Origin: Verrucomicrobiales bacterium
GTDB taxonomy: Bacteria; Verrucomicrobiota; Verrucomicrobiia; Verrucomicrobiales; DEV007
Reading direction: 5' to 3'
Assembly: GCA_029212615.1 (NCBI GenBank)
Contig: JARGPJ010000005.1
Span: 124,001-188,000, forward strand
DNA: 64,000 nt
The translations under genes were made by a program, and so were the position numbers. Below are positions 59,355 to 64,000 of the stretch, piece by piece. Numbering within the stretch: position 1 is the first letter of the stretch; the number at the start of each line of letters is the position of its first letter. The notes under the pieces are model-generated. The model was not told where the DNA came from. It was given only the letters and a program-made list of their open reading frames with translations, and made no database searches.

Positions 59355-60047
59355 TCAGGACTTCAACTTCTCCCGATAGGACTCCTTAACGCCTTTCCCC
59401 CAGAAGAGAACAACGCAACCGTGAACTTCGACATTGAAGGTCTTGAAACGCGTTGAAAGAGCTTCCATGATCGCTCCGAGAGAATCCTGCGTATTGGAAA
59501 AAATTCCCTTCTTGTTGTAGTGCTTCATCAGCAGCGTCGCCGGGATCGGACGCTTGATGTCGGCACCCAGAATGGTCGAGCCGAACAGGGTTCCTCTATC
59601 GTGCAAATAGGGCGCGAGATGATCGATGACTTTACCGGCCTTAGTTTCCAAACTCCCCGGAAGGCAGTGCAGAAGATAGTTGATCGCCATCGAATCATAG
59701 CCCGCTCCATGCAGCACCATGGGCTCAAGAACATTCTCCTGATGAATCTCAGGGCGATAATCACTGATGCGCGAGTTGGCGACTTCGAGGCAGTCACGGT
59801 TAATGTCGAGCAGGGCGATCCTCGGCCCTCCCTCCGGGAGAAGTTTTTCGAGGTAATAGCCGGTTCCCACACCCACCTCCAAATGATTATCCGAAAGATG
59901 CTCCCGGTAGAGTTCCAGAATCTCTTCAGTTGGACACTTCCAGAACAGTTTATTTGAGATGCCCAATACCCACCAATCATAGAAAGCGAGACTCCGCCGG
60001 GTATAGGCGACGTATCCCTTTTCAAGATCAGTTAGTTCGGCTTTCAT
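59355..60047 (-). CDS. Class I SAM-dependent methyltransferase
   Basis: NHLEVGVGTGYYLEKLLPEGGPRIALLDINRDCLEVA. Confidence 0.88.
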   Translation of the reverse strand: MKAELTDLEKGYVAYTRRSLAFYDWWVLGISNKLFWKCPTEEILELYREHLSDNHLEVGVGTGYYLEKLLPEGGPRIALLDINRDCLEVANSRISDYRPEIHQENVLEPMVLHGAGYDSMAINYLLHCLPGSLETKAGKVIDHLAPYLHDRGTLFGSTILGADIKRPIPATLLMKHYNKKGIFSNTQDSLGAIMEALSTRFKTFNVEVHGCVVLFWGKGVKESYREKLKS

Positions 60048-60124
60048 AGAATTTTGCTATTCAATAGGGTATAGTTCCTGAGTCAACCCTGTTTCCTCCC
60101 CCAAGGCAACGGGTTTTCCGATCA

Positions 60125-60526
60125 ATGGAAAGGCCTGACGCTATCATGGATTCCCTCGAACAGCGCATGAAACACTGGAAGATCTTCGAAGAGGATCTCG
60201 AAGAACGTTTCGTGCTTGGCTCCGGTGCGGGAGGACAGAAAATCAACAAAACCTCCTCCTGCGTCTATTTGAAACACTTGCCGACAGGAGCAGAAGTAAG
60301 CTGTCAGGAGACCCGGTTTCGCGAACGCAACCGTGAAATGGCAAGGAGCCGGCTCTGCGATCATTTTGAAGAGAAAGCGCGCGAAGATAAATTGATCCGC
60401 GCAAAAGAACGCGCCAAAAAACGCTTTCAGAAGCGGAAACCTTCCCGCGCCGAAAAAGCAAGACGCCGGCGCACCAAAGAACTCCGTAAAAATAAGAAGC
60501 AAATGCGGGGTCGGGTCCGGGACTGA
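60125..60526 (+). CDS. Release-factor-like protein (GGQ domain only)
   Basis: LGSGAGGQKINKTSSCVYLKHLPTGAEVSCQETRFRERNREMARSRL plus basic C-terminal tail. Confidence 0.9.
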   Translation: MERPDAIMDSLEQRMKHWKIFEEDLEERFVLGSGAGGQKINKTSSCVYLKHLPTGAEVSCQETRFRERNREMARSRLCDHFEEKAREDKLIRAKERAKKRFQKRKPSRAEKARRRRTKELRKNKKQMRGRVRD

Positions 60527-60609
60527 GTCTAACGATAGAGCCACAAAATCTCACTTGGCGTTAGCAATGAAAGGTCGATAGTTGCTCAAACCTGCCTTTT
60601 ATTACCTTT

Positions 60610-62592
60610 ATGGGATCCCTGAAAAAATTCCCCGCCAACGACCGCCCTGCCTCGGTCGTGATATCCAATTTGTCTCCTATCGTTGAAGGAGGACGCTATC
60701 CGGCGAAACGGGTCGAAGACGAATTACTTGAGATCGAAGCCGACATCTTCAAAGACGGCCACGATGTTGTCATCGCGATCGCCGCCTGGAAAGAAGCAAA
60801 AGGGGACAGTTGGACTGAATTCCCTCTTAGTTCCCGCGAAAATGACCGCTGGGGCGCCGCCCTCGCATTTTCCGAAATGGGCACCTACGAAATCAAAGTG
60901 ACCGCCTGGGCTGATGACTTCCTGACCTGGCTTCACGACTACGAACGGCGACTCACCGGTGATCAGAAAGATTTCTCCACCGAGATCGAGGAAGGTCGCG
61001 TCATCCTGAACAACGCTGCGATCCGCGCCGCGAGAGGAAAATCCCATGATGATGCCGAAGCGATCGAAGACCTTACGACCGCGCTCATGAAAGCGGAGTC
61101 AACCGCCGTTCCGGGGTTGATGAAACACCCTGAGGTCCTGGCCCTGCTCGCCCGCTGGCCCGATCGCACCCTCGCCACGACTTCGGAGGAGAGCATCCAC
61201 CTCGTCGTCGAATCAAAACAATCCTCCTTCTCAGCCTGGTATGAGTTTTTCCCCCGCTGCGCCGAAGGCATTGAAGGGAAGCACTCCGCTTTTCGGGACT
61301 GCCTGCCCCGCATCGAAGACGCAAAGGCAATGGGATTTGATGTCATTTATTTTCCGCCTATCCATCCTATCGGGGTTTCCCATCGCAAAGGGAAAAACAA
61401 CACCGTGACCTGCGAGCCCGGCGATGTAGGCTCCCCCTGGGCGATTGGCAACAAAGACGGCGGTCACCGCTCCGTCGAACCTCAGCTGGGAACCATCGAT
61501 GACTTCGTCTGGCTCCTCGAGGAAGCACGCGACCGGGGCATGGAAATAGCGATCGATTTTGCGATCAATTGCTCCCCTGATCACCCCTACGTGGAGGAGC
61601 ACCCCGAGTGGTTCTATCACCGTCCCGACGGATCCATCAAATACGCGGAGAATCCCCCGAAGAAGTATCAGGATATTTATCCGCTGAATTTTCACTGTGA
61701 CGAATGGCAGGAGCTCTGGCAGGAGCTCTGCGACGTCGTTCTTTTCTGGGTGGAGAAAGGGGTTCGCATCTTCCGGGTCGATAACCCGCACACCAAACCG
61801 GTCGTCTTCTGGGAGTGGCTCATCGCTGAGGTTCACGCGGTGGATCCGACGGTCATCTTCCTCAGCGAAGCCTTCACGCGACCCAAAATGATGCAGACAC
61901 TGGCGAAGGCCGGATTCACCCAGAGCTACACTTACTTCACCTGGCGCGAGTCACGGGAGGAATTAACCGGCTATGTAACCGAACTCACGAAAGGTCACAT
62001 GCGGGAGTATTACCGGGCCAACTTCTGGCCGAACACTCCTGACATCCTCCCTTTTCATCTTCATGACGCTCCCCCTTCTGCGTTTAAAATCCGGGCCGCC
62101 CTCGCTGCAACCCTTTCCTCCTCGTGGGGCATCTACTCCGGTTACGAGCTCTGTGAAAACAAAGGCCTCCACGGCCGCGAAGAGTATCTCGACAGCGAGA
62201 AATATCAGCTCAAAACCCGGGATTGGGATAAACCGGGCAACATCAAACCTTTCATTGCCCGTCTCAACAAAGCCCGCAAAAGCAATGCCGCGCTGCAGAG
62301 CTATGCCAACATTGAGTTCGTCCCCTGCGACAACGATCGCCTCATCGCTTTTTACAAATGGTCCGATGACCGTTCGAATTTAGTCCTCGTGGTGATCAAT
62401 CTCGATCCAGATACGAAGCACGATTCCAACATCCACCTGCCTCTCGCGGCGATGGGAATTGAAGAGGGAAGAGAGTTTCAGGTGAAGGATGTGATCTACG
62501 AAGAGACTTACACATGGCGTGAATCCACCAATTTCGTGTCTCTTGACCCGCGGACGAAGCCAGTCCACCTGTTTTGTGTGGAGAAATCTTAA
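60610..62592 (+). CDS. glgE: Alpha-1,4-glucan:maltose-1-phosphate maltosyltransferase
   Basis: GFDVIYFPPIHPIGVSHRKGKNNTVTCEPGDVGSPWAIGNKDGGHRSVEPQLGTIDDF, GVRIFRVDNPHTKPVVFWEWLI. Confidence 0.95.
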   Translation: MGSLKKFPANDRPASVVISNLSPIVEGGRYPAKRVEDELLEIEADIFKDGHDVVIAIAAWKEAKGDSWTEFPLSSRENDRWGAALAFSEMGTYEIKVTAWADDFLTWLHDYERRLTGDQKDFSTEIEEGRVILNNAAIRAARGKSHDDAEAIEDLTTALMKAESTAVPGLMKHPEVLALLARWPDRTLATTSEESIHLVVESKQSSFSAWYEFFPRCAEGIEGKHSAFRDCLPRIEDAKAMGFDVIYFPPIHPIGVSHRKGKNNTVTCEPGDVGSPWAIGNKDGGHRSVEPQLGTIDDFVWLLEEARDRGMEIAIDFAINCSPDHPYVEEHPEWFYHRPDGSIKYAENPPKKYQDIYPLNFHCDEWQELWQELCDVVLFWVEKGVRIFRVDNPHTKPVVFWEWLIAEVHAVDPTVIFLSEAFTRPKMMQTLAKAGFTQSYTYFTWRESREELTGYVTELTKGHMREYYRANFWPNTPDILPFHLHDAPPSAFKIRAALAATLSSSWGIYSGYELCENKGLHGREEYLDSEKYQLKTRDWDKPGNIKPFIARLNKARKSNAALQSYANIEFVPCDNDRLIAFYKWSDDRSNLVLVVINLDPDTKHDSNIHLPLAAMGIEEGREFQVKDVIYEETYTWRESTNFVSLDPRTKPVHLFCVEKS

Positions 62593-62638
62593 CCTCTGTT
62601 AGAGACTTTCTTCGCCTTTCAGGAACTCACCCCCACAA

Positions 62639-63994
62639 ATGCGTCAGCGCTTCATCCCCTTCGTCATCCTTGGACTCTTTCTCATTCTCCTTGCAGAGTG
62701 GAATGTCAGCACACGGAAACTCGCTCCTCTCAACCAACTCAGCGATCTCTGGCTCGAGTTTTGTATCGGCAATGCCGGCGACAAACTGACCGACCCTGCT
62801 GTCACTGTCGTCCGGATCAATGACAGCTACGAGCCGCTGACGCTGGGAGAAGACAATCCCTCGGCCGCCGATGGCAAACTCTCCCGCCTCGACTACGCGA
62901 CAATTCTCGGTTTCATTGGAAAATTGAACCCGAAATCAGTCGCTTTTCTACCAACTCCGGATTTCGACGAGAGCCTTGTTCTCAATCAAACCGACATTGT
63001 TCCCCTGAAAGATGCCGCGATGCAGCTGCCACGCATCACCGTCGCCGCTAACGTCTCCAATGACGGCGAACAGGCAAAAGACGCCAAACCGATTAAATAC
63101 CCTGCAATCGCCGTCGAAGGCGATGCTTCAGATCTCCTCTCTTTCACGAGAACCGTTCGCCGTCCCGACCCGCAAATCCTCGCCAATGCGGATCCAGCGT
63201 TCAAAAGCATCGAATCAGCCCGTGATCTGATCACAGATGACACGATCCGCGTCCCTCTCGTCGCCCGATACAAAGACCGGATCGTTCCCTCAGTCATCCT
63301 TAGGTCTGTCGCTCATCACGCCGGGGTTTCTCTCGATGAGGTCATCCTCGATCTCTCGGGCAGACCTGTTATCCGGCTGGGTGACAAGCGGGAAATCCCC
63401 ATCCTCAAAGACGGCACCTTCGTCTTTCCGGCACACGCCGGGGTTCGTCGCGGCATGAAGAGCCTGCGTCGAAATGAAGCCGGCGAAATGGAAGAAGTTC
63501 ACCACTTCACTTCACTCACCGTTGAGGAACTTGCCTACACCGGCGGTCAGGACGATGAAGTCGCCAAACGTATTCTTGCGAGCTTTCAGGAGAAATTCAG
63601 ATCCGTCAGCGAAAACCTCGTAGTGGTCGGATTTGATCGCACCGCCGATCGCCGCATCGAAACGGCTACCGGAGAGTCAATTTCCGAAACGCTCCTTCTC
63701 TCCCGCATCATGGCGGTGATTCAAAGCGGGCGCTTCATTGAGCAGTGGCCCGCCTGGGTGAGATGGCTTTCCATTCTCGTGATTGCCGGCATTGCTGCTG
63801 TCTTGTTCAAACTGCCGCGTCGCAAATTCCTCCCGCTCTGGGGGCTTTCGACGCTCCTCTTTTTCGGAGCCTGTGTCGTCGCCTTTCACAGCACGCTGTC
63901 GTGGACGCCTCCCTTCTACGCTTTCGCCCTCTTCGGACTCATGCTCCTGATCGGGTTACTCGTTCCTTTGGCGAAGAAAAAGGAAACGGTCTGA
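62639..63994 (+). CDS. CHASE2-like extracytoplasmic sensor/membrane protein
   Basis: N-terminal TM, VVRINDSYEPL...SRLDYATILGFIGKLNPKSVAFLP, two or three C-terminal TMs. Confidence 0.6.
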   Translation: MRQRFIPFVILGLFLILLAEWNVSTRKLAPLNQLSDLWLEFCIGNAGDKLTDPAVTVVRINDSYEPLTLGEDNPSAADGKLSRLDYATILGFIGKLNPKSVAFLPTPDFDESLVLNQTDIVPLKDAAMQLPRITVAANVSNDGEQAKDAKPIKYPAIAVEGDASDLLSFTRTVRRPDPQILANADPAFKSIESARDLITDDTIRVPLVARYKDRIVPSVILRSVAHHAGVSLDEVILDLSGRPVIRLGDKREIPILKDGTFVFPAHAGVRRGMKSLRRNEAGEMEEVHHFTSLTVEELAYTGGQDDEVAKRILASFQEKFRSVSENLVVVGFDRTADRRIETATGESISETLLLSRIMAVIQSGRFIEQWPAWVRWLSILVIAGIAAVLFKLPRRKFLPLWGLSTLLFFGACVVAFHSTLSWTPPFYAFALFGLMLLIGLLVPLAKKKETV

Positions 63995-64000
63995 GTCCCC

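Noticed and set aside
1-64000. CRISPR arrays or cas genes
   Set aside because: No regularly spaced repeat array and no Cas-like proteins were seen.
1-64000. rRNA genes or intact IS elements
   Set aside because: No rRNA-like sequence and no full-length transposase ORF were found; only the RAYT remnant.

Overview
The window is GC-rich chromosomal DNA. Gene content (paired DUF1552/DUF1592-type genes, many sulfatases, H1-like basic tails) suggests a Verrucomicrobia/Planctomycetes-type bacterium; this is inferred from gene content only. Most of it is ordinary core sequence: uvrA, proBA, ppc, chrA, dsbD, lepB, lepA, an ECF sigma factor, topoisomerase IV-like parE/parC, glgE, a tRNA-Arg(CCG), several transporters and three sulfatases. 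Two places stand out. (1) At 4449-5525 a secreted thioredoxin-like ORF is interrupted by one in-frame TGA (4677-4679). A bacterial-SECIS-like hairpin lies about 25 nt downstream, and a peroxiredoxin gene follows, so this is a candidate undescribed selenoprotein. (2) At about 12.2-18.4 kb there is an accessory island built from palindromic GGGACAGGTTAT...ATAACCTGTCCC (REPIN-like) repeats. It holds a RAYT transposase remnant, a truncated FAD-oxidoreductase fragment, a GH43 gene, and an AT-rich SIR2-domain + C-terminal repeat (defence-type) gene flanked by near-identical palindromes. That SIR2 gene is split by an exact 13-bp tandem duplication. Removing one repeat copy restores a single long reading frame, so the site could be an inactivating mutation or a reversible switch.
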